NCBI RefSeq assembly: GCF_005404815.1
Contig: NZ_BJDF01000018.1
Coordinates: 1-64,000 of the forward strand
DNA length: 64,000 bases
Direction: 5' to 3'
Source of the DNA: Companilactobacillus huachuanensis
GTDB lineage: Bacteria > Bacillota > Bacilli > Lactobacillales > Lactobacillaceae
Below, one piece after another: positions 34,135-44,143 of this stretch; positions within the stretch are counted from its first letter, which is position 1, and the number at the start of each line of letters is the position of its first letter. A program made the translations under genes and the position numbers. The notes beneath the pieces were generated by a model, which was not told the DNA's origin, did no database searches, and worked only from the letters and a program-made list of their open reading frames with translations.

Positions 34135-34827
34135 ATGAACAACATGAATGGAATGAATCAACAAAATGGTAATGGTAATGATCTTTCTCTAAATTATCAA
34201 CCAAATGATATTTTACAAAAGGAATTTAAAACTAAGATGCGTGGCTATGATCCAACTGAAGTTGATCAATTTTTAGATGGAATTATCAAAGATTATGAAT
34301 CCTTCTCAAACGAAATCGGTCAATTAAAGTCAGAAAACGACCGTTTAATGCAAGCTCACGATGCTGGTGCTGGCAATACAAGTAATCCTGTTCAAGGTCA
34401 AAATTTTCAACAACCAAGACAAGGTTCTAATAATCGAATGAGACCTCAACAAAAGCCTGCTATGAGTGCAGCTGCTGAATCATCAACTAATTACGACATT
34501 ATGAAACGTGTTTCAAATCTTGAAAAACGTGTCTTTGGCCGTGACTTTGCTAATGGAATTCCTGATGATCATGAATCTAAGCAATTTGCTTCTGCTGTTG
34601 TGCCTAATCCTGGCAATATGAATAATCATGCTGGAGTTGAAAGTGGTCATACTGAGATCAATCCACGTATGAATCAACAACAACCTCAACAACCAATGAA
34701 TAATAATGGATTTAATAATCCTAACAACAATTTCCAACAAAATCGTCCTATGAACAACGGTTCAAACCAAGCTCAAAATAATTTTAATGGAAATTTTAAT
34801 AATTCCAACAATATGAATCAATTTTAG
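34135..34827 (+). CDS. gpsB: GpsB cell-division protein with Asn/Gln-rich C-terminal extension
   Basis: A 230-residue DivIVA-like protein that coordinates septal and peripheral wall synthesis. The N-terminal lipid-binding/coiled-coil domain is at about 21-73 (YQPNDILQKEFKTKMRGYDP, TEVDQFLDGIIKDYESF). The usual C-terminal helix TNYDIMKRVSNLEKRVFGR is at 118-136. GpsB normally ends near there (about 100-140 residues). This one continues for about 94 residues of Asn/Gln/Met-rich disorder. GGGGTG is 6 nt before the ATG. The rnpB promoter overlaps its 3' end. Confidence 0.9.
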   Translation: MNNMNGMNQQNGNGNDLSLNYQPNDILQKEFKTKMRGYDPTEVDQFLDGIIKDYESFSNEIGQLKSENDRLMQAHDAGAGNTSNPVQGQNFQQPRQGSNNRMRPQQKPAMSAAAESSTNYDIMKRVSNLEKRVFGRDFANGIPDDHESKQFASAVVPNPGNMNNHAGVESGHTEINPRMNQQQPQQPMNNNGFNNPNNNFQQNRPMNNGSNQAQNNFNGNFNNSNNMNQF

Positions 34828-34829
34828 TG

Positions 34830-34835
34830 TATACT
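34830..34835 (+). promoter_or_regulatory. -10 element of rnpB
   Basis: TATACT lies 6 nt before the expected 5' end of the RNase P RNA. No good -35 is visible, and the element starts just after the gpsB stop codon. Confidence 0.5.
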
Positions 34836-34840
34836 ATTCA

Positions 34841-35215
34841 AGTCGGTAAATTACGAGTAATCGCGGTCTAGTTATCTAGGCTGAGGAAAGTCCACGCCCG
34901 CGCGAGCTGAGATGCTTGCAGTGTTTGTGCTTGGCCCAATAAGCCAAGGTACCTTCGGGTAACGGCAGCGAAAGCACTAAGGCTTTAGCTATGTGTGAAT
35001 AGCTTGAAAGTGCCACAGAGACGTATTATTGTGAGAAATCGCAATGGTGGAACGAGGTAAACCCCGCAAGCGGGCAACCCAAACTTTGGTAGGGGCGCTT
35101 CACAACGAGAATTGAATCTACTGTGAAGGCTTAATTGTAGATAGATGATTACTTATGGTAATAGGTCGCCAACCTACTACTTGGACAAAACGTGGCTTAT
35201 AGGAGTTTATCGAGG
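34841..35215 (+). ncRNA. rnpB: RNase P RNA, type B
   Basis: The catalytic RNA of RNase P, which matures tRNA 5' ends. Conserved blocks are present in order: GAGGAAAGTCCACGC, GGTAACGGC region, GCCACAGAGACG, TGGAACGAGGTAAACCCC, and ACGTGGCTTATAGG near the 3' end. The ends TCGGTAAA and TTTATCGA pair to form P1. It sits between gpsB and the YpsC-type methyltransferase as in Bacillus. Confidence 0.95.
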
Positions 35216-35218
35216 CAG

Positions 35219-35246
35219 AGGGACGACTTGTTCGTCCTTTTTTTAT
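35219..35246 (+). terminator. Terminator of rnpB
   Basis: GGACGA-CTTG-TTCGTCC followed by eight T residues. Confidence 0.9.
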
Positions 35247-35311
35247 ACAAAAAATTAAATCGATAACCAAAATTTAAAAAAATACAAAAATAGAAAATAA
35301 TAGAGGGCAAT

Positions 35312-36427
35312 ATGAAATTAATTGCAACGATGTCAAGCGGTTTTGAATCTATAACTGCAAAAGAACTTCAAAAATTAGGATATGAAACTAAGACCGAAAA
35401 CGGTAAGGTTTATTTTGACGGTGAGTATGAAGATATTGCGAAGGCCAATTTATGGTTGCGTAGTGCTGACCGAATCAAAATTTTGATTGGCACTTTTAAG
35501 GCAACAACTTTCGAAGAATTGTTTGACAAGGTTTACGCAATTCAATGGGATCAATGGTTGCCACTAAATGCCGCTTTCCCAATCAAGGCTAGAACAGTTA
35601 AGTCACAGTTGCATTCTGAACGTGATATTCAGGCCATTACAAAAAAAGCCATCGTTAATAAGATGGCTGATGTCTTTATGCGTCGTGGTCGCTTGCCTGA
35701 AACTGGTGCAACTTTCCAAATTGAAACTAGAATTCACAAGGATGCCGTTGAAGTAACCCTTGATACAACTGGTGAATCACTTTACAAACGTGGTTACCGT
35801 ATCGAACACGGTGCTGCACCTTTGAAGGAAAACTTTGCAGCAGCTATGATTCTATTGACTGTTTGGCATCCTGAAGAAGATCCATTCATGGACCCAACAA
35901 CTGGTTCAGGAACAATTGCAATTGAAGCTGCTCGTTTGGCTAAAAATATTGCTCCCGGAATTCAACGACACTTCATGTTTGAAGATTTTGACTGGTTTGA
36001 TAACAAAATCCTCGATAACCTAAAAGAAGAAGCAAAGGCTGGCGTTAAGGATATCGATTTGGATATTTTTGCCAGTGATATTGATGGTTCAATGATTGAT
36101 ATTGCTAAATTGAATGCTCATGATGCTGGAGTTTTGCATGATATTCAATTTAAACAAGTTGCCATCAAAGATTTGAAGATCGAAGGGGATTATGGAACAA
36201 TCATTACTAATCCACCTTATGGGCAACGTATGAGTGACATGGAAAATGTTCGTAAATTGTATAAAGAAATGGGGGAAGTCTTTGCGACCGCTCCCTCATG
36301 GAATAAATATATTCTAACTAGTGATACTGAATTTGAACAATACTATGGTCACCAAGCTACTAAGAAACGAAAGCTTTACAATGGTTCAATAAGAACGGAC
36401 CTTTATCAATATTGGGCAAGACACTAG
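35312..36427 (+). CDS. ypsC: THUMP-domain class I RNA methyltransferase (RlmL/YpsC-like)
   Basis: A 371-residue protein. A THUMP RNA-binding domain lies at about 45-155. A Rossmann methylase domain carries MDPTTGSGTIAIEAARLA (motif I, near 196) and IITNPPYGQRM (N-P-P-Y catalytic motif IV, near 300), typical of 23S rRNA m2G methylases. GAGGGCAAT precedes the ATG. Gene order gpsB-rnpB-ypsC supports the assignment; the exact rRNA position is not determined here. Confidence 0.9.
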   Translation: MKLIATMSSGFESITAKELQKLGYETKTENGKVYFDGEYEDIAKANLWLRSADRIKILIGTFKATTFEELFDKVYAIQWDQWLPLNAAFPIKARTVKSQLHSERDIQAITKKAIVNKMADVFMRRGRLPETGATFQIETRIHKDAVEVTLDTTGESLYKRGYRIEHGAAPLKENFAAAMILLTVWHPEEDPFMDPTTGSGTIAIEAARLAKNIAPGIQRHFMFEDFDWFDNKILDNLKEEAKAGVKDIDLDIFASDIDGSMIDIAKLNAHDAGVLHDIQFKQVAIKDLKIEGDYGTIITNPPYGQRMSDMENVRKLYKEMGEVFATAPSWNKYILTSDTEFEQYYGHQATKKRKLYNGSIRTDLYQYWARH

Positions 36428-37368
36428 AGACTATCGCGTCTGTGTAAATCCCAAAGAATTACTAAAATAATAACAACCGTGATGATCAATGAAAAAATCC
36501 ATGACCAACCTTGGTCGGCAATTGGCAATTTCATATTCATCCCGTAAAATCCGGATACGATCGTGGGAATACTGAGAACAATTGTGTAAACTGTCAGTAC
36601 TTTCATGGTCGTATTTGTTCTATTATTCAAAATATTATTATACGTATTGGAAATTCGATCGATAATATCAGAGCTCAAATCAACTTGATTCTTGATCTGC
36701 TCAATTTCAATCAAAGAATCGTGTAGATGTTCCCGAGAAGTCTTATTCAGATGCAGATCTTGAACGTTGCCACTCGAAATCAGCTCTAATTGTTTAACGA
36801 CGGTAAGATTACCGTTAATGGCAGTGTTGAGATAAGTAGTTAGATCTTCCAGTTCAGCCAAATCGAGTATCTGTTTTTCTGAAGAATGGTGTTTCTTAAT
36901 CAAATTCTGAATCCGATTGCGACGAACGTCAGCCTCACTGATTTGATCACTATAGTCACTCGATATTTGATCCAGTGCATTGAAGATAAACTCCCAGATT
37001 TCATGTTGATCAGTCTCTTTAAGGTGATTTTTGGCTGCTAACAAATAATCTTTGACATAATGTGTTGCATCATTAGTGAAAAGAAACAGTTCTTGTTCTC
37101 TGATAGCAAAGGAAATGGGCAAAACTCGTTCCGAAACATCAGGTGTTTGTTCATTTTCATTTTGCACGTTATAGACGATCAAATAGGTATTACTGATCTC
37201 GTCATATTCAAAACGGGCACGCTCGTTTTCATCATCAGCGTAATCTAAAATTTCGTTAGTCAAATTGTATTTTTCAATTAGGGTGGAGCGGTCATCATCA
37301 TTCAAGGAATCAGTGGAATGGACATCAACCAACTGAACCCCGTGATTTAAAATTATTTCATTAATCAT
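36424..37368 (-). CDS. corA: CorA-family Mg2+/divalent cation transporter
   Basis: About 314 residues. A large N-terminal cytoplasmic domain with a long helical stalk is followed by two membrane helices at the C-terminus. The signature FYGMNMKLP (GMN motif) lies at the end of the first helix, followed by WSWIFSLIITVVIILVILW. ATG 37368 has GAGGAG 7 nt upstream; the open frame extends further but without a ribosome binding site and through a terminator hairpin. The stop overlaps the converging ypsC stop. Confidence 0.9.
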   Translation of the reverse strand: MINEIILNHGVQLVDVHSTDSLNDDDRSTLIEKYNLTNEILDYADDENERARFEYDEISNTYLIVYNVQNENEQTPDVSERVLPISFAIREQELFLFTNDATHYVKDYLLAAKNHLKETDQHEIWEFIFNALDQISSDYSDQISEADVRRNRIQNLIKKHHSSEKQILDLAELEDLTTYLNTAINGNLTVVKQLELISSGNVQDLHLNKTSREHLHDSLIEIEQIKNQVDLSSDIIDRISNTYNNILNNRTNTTMKVLTVYTIVLSIPTIVSGFYGMNMKLPIADQGWSWIFSLIITVVIILVILWDLHRRDSL

Positions 37369-37404
37369 TTTTTTCTCCTCAATAAAGATAATCATACCAA
37401 AAAT

Positions 37405-37444
37405 AAAAAATGGGTCGAGAATAAATTTTCTCGACTCATTTTTT
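37405..37444. terminator. Bidirectional-type terminator downstream of lplA
   Basis: AAAAAATGGGTCGAGA pairs with TTCTCGACTCATTTTTT. It lies between lplA and corA on the minus strand. Confidence 0.85.
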
Positions 37445-37473
37445 GGTCTCAAGTTAGTATCAAAAAATTTATG

Positions 37474-38487
37474 TTAGGGTGTGAATAATTTGCCCAAGTC
37501 TTCTTGAGGTATTCCCTTGAAGTAATCGTCTAAATTAAATTGATTGAGAACTTTTAAAATTTCATCACGATCAAATTTAATATTTAGTAATTTTTCTTTA
37601 ATATCATTAACATCTTTCATACCGAAAAAGTCACCGTATATTTCAACATTAGCAACCTTACCACTAGAAATATTGTAACGAACATCGACAGTTCCCATAT
37701 CAAAGTGTTGACGTTGTTTAGCTGTGAATGCTGGTGACTTGCCATAGACCCAATCCCAGTTGTAATAATATTGTTCTTTAATTTTATCAATTTCTTTTTG
37801 TTGATCTGCAGAAACAACATATTCGCGGTCTTTGATCTCATCCAAAGAGTTTGCGTGGAATAATTCAAGCAACAAACGGTCGCGGAATTGTTCAGTAGTT
37901 AAATTTTGATACTCAGGAGCCAAGTATGGACGTAAGTTAGTTACACGACTACGAATTGATTTAATGCCCTTAGAAGCAATCTTATCCTTTGAAACGTGCA
38001 AAGCTTTAGTTAGCACATCAAGATCAACATCGAGTGACAATGTTCCGTGTGAGAATGTTTTACCATTTCTTGAGTACATAGCATTTCCAGAGAACTTCTT
38101 GCCATCAACTAGTAGATCATTCCGACCTGATACTTCGGCAGTGGTAGCACCTATTTGGTGTAGGGCATCAATGATAGGTTGGGTAAAGGATTTGAAATCA
38201 CCGAAGTTATTGTCGTCAGAATCAACAACGAAACTAAAACATAAATTACCAAGGTCTTGGTAAACCGCACCACCACCGGAAATTCGGCGAGTAACGGTAA
38301 TATTATTGTCCTTGATATAATCACTATTTATTTCTTCGATCGTATTTTGATTCCGGCCGACGATAATACATGGCTTTTCAATATAAAAGAGAACCAAAGG
38401 CTCATCAAATTTCACATTATTCATCAAATATTGTTCAGTGGCCAAGTTATCACGGATATCGCGATCTTTCATAACAACATAGTACAT
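37474..38487 (-). CDS. lplA: Lipoate-protein ligase A
   Basis: A 337-residue enzyme that adenylates free lipoate and transfers it to lipoyl domains. N-terminal catalytic domain motifs are VGRNQNTIEEIN, TRRISGGGAVYQDLGNLCFSF and the GKKFSGNAMYSRNGKTFSHGTL segment with the lysine. The C-terminal accessory domain is present (about 250-337), matching the full-length LplA type. The ATG follows AGGGGG. Confidence 0.92.
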   Translation of the reverse strand: MYYVVMKDRDIRDNLATEQYLMNNVKFDEPLVLFYIEKPCIIVGRNQNTIEEINSDYIKDNNITVTRRISGGGAVYQDLGNLCFSFVVDSDDNNFGDFKSFTQPIIDALHQIGATTAEVSGRNDLLVDGKKFSGNAMYSRNGKTFSHGTLSLDVDLDVLTKALHVSKDKIASKGIKSIRSRVTNLRPYLAPEYQNLTTEQFRDRLLLELFHANSLDEIKDREYVVSADQQKEIDKIKEQYYYNWDWVYGKSPAFTAKQRQHFDMGTVDVRYNISSGKVANVEIYGDFFGMKDVNDIKEKLLNIKFDRDEILKVLNQFNLDDYFKGIPQEDLGKLFTP

Positions 38488-38552
38488 AAGGAAAACCCCC
38501 TCATTTGAATTGAAAACGTTTTTATAGTAGCACAGTTTGTGAAATACAGAAA

Positions 38553-38957
38553 CTATTTATCACCGTGTGTTCTAATATTTAACATTTTTTGATGAACTAG
38601 GGCGTGGGCTGCACCATTATCTTTGTCCGCAATGTGTTTAGCAAAGTATGTTGGAAATTGTTTTAACTGCAATAAAATATCATCAAGTATCGATTGGTAA
38701 TGTTTTGAATAATTTTTATCGAGACTGTCAATGACAATTTGACTATCTGAATGTATTAAAACTATCTCATTATTCCAGTGTTCGTTTATAATCTTCTGTA
38801 GAGCAAGTTTTAATGCCAAAAATTCTAAATAGTGGTTATCAGTGTTGTCTTGGTGTATGGCTTCTTTATAAGTTTTTTCATCACGCTTTATTACGAACGC
38901 TACAACACCAAGATTTAGATTAGTATTTAAACCTGCGTCGGTGTACAATTTAATCAT
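38553..38957 (-). CDS. RNase HI-family protein
   Basis: A 134-residue protein with the RNase H fold pattern: first Asp in KLYTDAG, Glu in HYLEFLALKLAL, Asp in LIHSDSQIVIDSL, and a C-terminal DNGAAHALV that corresponds to the last acidic/His region. It is divergent from ebsA. This type of RNase HI-like protein is common in lactobacilli; activity on RNA/DNA hybrids is expected but unproven. Confidence 0.8.
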   Translation of the reverse strand: MIKLYTDAGLNTNLNLGVVAFVIKRDEKTYKEAIHQDNTDNHYLEFLALKLALQKIINEHWNNEIVLIHSDSQIVIDSLDKNYSKHYQSILDDILLQLKQFPTYFAKHIADKDNGAAHALVHQKMLNIRTHGDK

Positions 38958-38984
38958 ATTCTTTAGAACCTTTCAGGAGATATT

Positions 38985-39383
38985 ATGTCAAAGAAACATT
39001 TTGTTCAACCAACTGGCTCATGGGGAATCATTATGTGGTCAATTGCATTGAGTCTCGCATGTTTGGGAATCATTTTGCAATTGGAACTCATGACGCTCAG
39101 CTTTATTCCTTTTCTGATTTGGATCGTTGATGGAATCTATGTTTTCTATATTATAACTAACTCTTGGGTTAGCATAACAGCGAATCAGGTGATCATCAAA
39201 GAACCTTATTACAAGACACGGACGTTTGATCATACCGATGTCAACATAAAGGCGAATAATAAATGGACTATGGAATTCGATTTCAATAATCGTGATTTCT
39301 TCCCATTTAGAATCACTTCCACAAAGGGAATTTTAAATATAATAAAAAAAGAAGCAGGTGAAAGCAATGTCATTTCCAAGTGA
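38985..39383 (+). CDS. ebsA: EbsA-family membrane protein
   Basis: A 132-residue protein with two membrane helices (about 13-33 and 36-58) and a C-terminal cytoplasmic PH-like region. It matches the EbsA family of lactic acid bacteria, first named for a pheromone-binding-related locus in Enterococcus. CAGGAG precedes the ATG. Its end overlaps the start of fhs, so the two are likely co-transcribed. Confidence 0.75.
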   Translation: MSKKHFVQPTGSWGIIMWSIALSLACLGIILQLELMTLSFIPFLIWIVDGIYVFYIITNSWVSITANQVIIKEPYYKTRTFDHTDVNIKANNKWTMEFDFNNRDFFPFRITSTKGILNIIKKEAGESNVISK

Positions 39384-41049
39384 TATCGAAATCGCTCAAA
39401 TCAATGAGCATGACAAGATGAAAAACATTAACGAAATTGCCAACAAGATTGGTTTAACAGCAGATGAAATCGAACCTTATGGTCATTACAAGGCTAAGTT
39501 CTCAGGACGTAGCATTGTTAAAAGTATGGAGAAGGATGATGGTAAGTTAATTTTAGTTACTTCGATCAATCCCACTCCAGCCGGTGAAGGTAAATCAACC
39601 GTAGCTATCGGTTTAGCAGATTCTTTGCAATCTCTTGGTAAGAAAACAGTTCTAGCACTTCGTGAACCATCACTAGGACCTGTTATGGGAATGAAAGGTG
39701 GAGCCACTGGTGGTGGTTACGCTCAAGTTGTTCCTATGGAAGATATCAATCTTCATTTTACAGGCGATATGCATGCCTTAACAAGTGCTGTTAATACTCT
39801 AGCAGCTTTGATTGACAATCATGTTCACCAAGGCAATGCCTTAAATATCGATCCTCGTCGCATTACTTGGAAGAGAGCTCTAGATATCAATGACCGATCA
39901 TTGAGAAATATCGTCATTGGATTAGGTGGACCATTCAATTCTGTACCTCGTGAAGATCACTTTGAAATTACTGTTGCAAGTGAATTGATGGCCGTATTAT
40001 GTTTAGCTCAAGACATCGATGATCTGAAAGAACGTATTTCTAGCATCTTGATTGCTTATACATTTGACAAGAAACCAATTTTCGTTAGAGATTTGCGTGT
40101 TGAAGGCGCAATTACAGTTCTCTTGAAGGACGCTTTGAAGCCTAACCTAGTTCAGACACTCGAAAACACACCAGCTATTATCCACGGTGGTCCATTTGCT
40201 AATATTGCACACGGTTGTAACAGTATTCTAGCTACTAAATTGGCTATGAAATTAGGGGACTATGCTGTTACTGAAGCTGGATTTGGTGCTGACCTTGGTG
40301 GTGAGAAGTTCTTGGATATCGTCACTCCAAAGCTTAATCATGCTCCAAACGCCATTGTCGTTGTTGCAACTGTTCGTGCTTTGAAGTACAACGGTGGTCA
40401 AAAACTTGCTGATATTAAAAATGAAGATTTAAATGCTTTAAATCTTGGATTTAAGAATTTGAAACGTCACATTCACAATATGCGTTACTATCACATCCCA
40501 GTTGTTGTTGCTATCAACAAGTTTGATACTGATACTGATAATGAAATCAAACTTTTGACAACGCTATGTGATGAAGTTGGTGTTGATGTTGAATTAGCTG
40601 AAATCCATCACAATGGTAGTAAAGGTGGACAAGCTTTGGCGAAGGCTGTTATTAAAGCAACTGAAAAAGAAGCCAACTATACACGTCTTTATGAAGATGA
40701 AGAAACAACCGAATCTAAGATTGCAACAATTGCTTCTGAAATCTATGGTGCTAATAACGTTGAGTACAGTACTAAAGCTCGTAAACAATTACAAATTTTG
40801 AAAGATCAAGCTTGGGATGACTTACCAGTCTGTATTGCTAAGACCCAATATTCCTTGAGTGATGATCCTAAACGCCTTGGTTCACCTCGTGACTTTACCC
40901 TACATGTAACAGATATCGTACCAAAGCTTGGTGCCGGTTTTGTTGTTGTATTGACAGGCAATGTTATGACTATGCCTGGACTTCCAAAGAAGCCTGCTGC
41001 TTTAGGTATGGATGTCGACAATGAGGGAACAATCGGAGGATTGTTCTAG
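39367..41049 (+). CDS. fhs: Formate-tetrahydrofolate ligase
   Basis: A 560-residue enzyme making 10-formyl-THF from formate, ATP and THF for purine synthesis. The ATP-binding loop [18 protein letters not shown] is near residue 65. [42 protein letters not shown] and [15 protein letters not shown] are diagnostic. ATG 39367 has AGGTGA 6 nt upstream; the frame start at 39358 lacks one. Its stop overlaps the GTG start of lspA by one base. Confidence 0.95.
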   Translation: MSFPSDIEIAQINEHDKMKNINEIANKIGLTADEIEPYGHYKAKFSGRSIVKSMEKDDGKLILVTSINPTPAGEGKSTVAIGLADSLQSLGKKTVLALREPSLGPVMGMKGGATGGGYAQVVPMEDINLHFTGDMHALTSAVNTLAALIDNHVHQGNALNIDPRRITWKRALDINDRSLRNIVIGLGGPFNSVPREDHFEITVASELMAVLCLAQDIDDLKERISSILIAYTFDKKPIFVRDLRVEGAITVLLKDALKPNLVQTLENTPAIIHGGPFANIAHGCNSILATKLAMKLGDYAVTEAGFGADLGGEKFLDIVTPKLNHAPNAIVVVATVRALKYNGGQKLADIKNEDLNALNLGFKNLKRHIHNMRYYHIPVVVAINKFDTDTDNEIKLLTTLCDEVGVDVELAEIHHNGSKGGQALAKAVIKATEKEANYTRLYEDEETTESKIATIASEIYGANNVEYSTKARKQLQILKDQAWDDLPVCIAKTQYSLSDDPKRLGSPRDFTLHVTDIVPKLGAGFVVVLTGNVMTMPGLPKKPAALGMDVDNEGTIGGLF

Positions 41050-41493
41050 TGCAGTTGATTTATTGGCTGCTCTTTGTTGTTTTAGTTGCTGGTGATCAGG
41101 GTCTCAAATATTATGTAACTAACCATATCGTTCCAATGACGGTTCACGACTTTATTCCCGGTTTATTGTCTATTACGCACATCACTAATACTGGTGCAGC
41201 GTGGAGTATGTTAGAAGGGAAAATGTTTTTCTTCTATTTAGTTACAATTATTGCGGTAGTCGTGTTAGTATATTTATTTGTTAAAGCTGATAAAAAAGAT
41301 TATCTTTATCGATTTTCTTTGATATTCTTATTAGCGGGAACAATTGGTAATGGTATCGATCGTTTTACAAGGCGTTTTGTAGTCGATATGTTCAATTTAG
41401 ATTTTATCAATTTCCCAATCTTTAATTTGGCAGACACTTATATCACCATTGGTGTGATTTTGATTGTCGTGTCATTGATTATCCAAGTAGCAG

Positions 41494-41510
<17 letters not shown>
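41049..41510 (+). CDS. lspA: Lipoprotein signal peptidase II
   Basis: A 153-residue polytopic aspartyl protease that cleaves lipoprotein signal peptides. Four membrane helices; catalytic Asp residues lie in NGIDRFTRRFVVDMFNL and FNLADTYI. The motif LVAGDQGLKYYV is at the N-terminus. The GTG start overlaps the fhs stop. The next gene overlaps its 3' end by 17 nt, as is common for lspA-rluD pairs. Confidence 0.93.
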
Positions 41511-43031
<1,521 letters not shown>

Positions 43032-43054
43032 ATTATTTTGAGGAGTTGCAAGAG

Positions 43055-44143
43055 ATGAAACGTTATTTAATTTTAGAAGACGGGACCGTGTTTCCTGGTG
43101 AAGGTTTCGGATCTTCTATCATTACCACGGGACAGTTGGTAATATCAAATAATCGTACCGGAATTGAGCAATCCGTCACTGACCCTGATACTGAGGGCCA
43201 GATTTTGGCGTTCACGATTCCTTCTGTTGGTAACTCAGGAATTAATCGCGACTTTTATGAATCAATCAATTCCCAGTGTAAGGGTGTAGTAATTGGTTCA
43301 TCAAGTTTATCAACTGTTGATGGCTCAGTCTCATTTGAGAACTGGATCACCGGACTTAAAATACCAGGGATTAAAAATGTCGATGTTCGAGCATTAGCAA
43401 AACATATTGCAGAACATGGCGAGATGAAAGCAAGTATCATGGACACTCATGACGAGCATGCTATGGACCAGATCAAGGCTTTAGTTTTGCCACCAGATTT
43501 GGTTAAGCGTGTTTCAACTAGACAGTCGTATCCAAATCCCAATATGGGTTTGAAAATTGTCATCGTCGATTTGGGTCTAAAATATTCGATTTTACGCCAA
43601 TTATCATACCGTGATTGCAATTCAATTATCGTTAACTATAATTCTACAGCTGAGGAAATTGAGAGTTTGCATCCGGACGGCATCATTTATTCAAATGGCC
43701 CTGGTAATCCAGAAGATTTGCCTAGAACTATTAAAACGATTCAGGTTTTACAAAAGAATTATCCAATATTAGGTATTGGTTTAGGTAATTTATTGATTGC
43801 TCTAGCTAACGATTGTCAGATAATCCGTTTGAAGGAACCTCATCATGAATCATCTTTGGCTGTTAAGGAAGTTGCCAGTGGCAAAATTGATTTCGTTAAC
43901 CACAACCATTCATATACTTTAGATGAAAAATATATCGGTGGTTCAGATTTTATTGTTACGAATGTCTGCGTTGCTGATGGAACAATCGAAGGTATCCGTC
44001 ACGAATATTTACCAATTATGTGTGTCTTATTTGAACCTGAGGCAGCACCTGGACCTACTGACGGTTATTATGTCTTCGATGAGTTTATCGATTTAGTTGA
44101 ATCAGTTAAGAAACAAGAGGGAGCTAGAAATCAATGGAATTAG
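43055..44143 (+). CDS. CarA-like protein with inactivated glutaminase site
   Basis: A 362-residue homolog of the carbamoyl-phosphate synthase small subunit. The N-terminal CarA domain (MKRYLILEDGTVFPGEGFGS) and a class I glutamine-amidotransferase domain are both full length. The nucleophile elbow GICLGHQ is changed to GIGLGNL: catalytic Cys is Gly (residue 242, codon 43778-43780) and the following His is Asn. The active-site His of FHPEA is Glu (LFEPEAAPG, codon 44033-44035); only the triad Glu remains. Glutamine hydrolysis should be impossible. The frame is intact, with GAGGAG 9 nt before the ATG, and overlaps the carB-like gene by 10 nt, so it is still expressed as part of the pyrR operon. 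Confidence 0.85.
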   Translation: MKRYLILEDGTVFPGEGFGSSIITTGQLVISNNRTGIEQSVTDPDTEGQILAFTIPSVGNSGINRDFYESINSQCKGVVIGSSSLSTVDGSVSFENWITGLKIPGIKNVDVRALAKHIAEHGEMKASIMDTHDEHAMDQIKALVLPPDLVKRVSTRQSYPNPNMGLKIVIVDLGLKYSILRQLSYRDCNSIIVNYNSTAEEIESLHPDGIIYSNGPGNPEDLPRTIKTIQVLQKNYPILGIGLGNLLIALANDCQIIRLKEPHHESSLAVKEVASGKIDFVNHNHSYTLDEKYIGGSDFIVTNVCVADGTIEGIRHEYLPIMCVLFEPEAAPGPTDGYYVFDEFIDLVESVKKQEGARNQWN

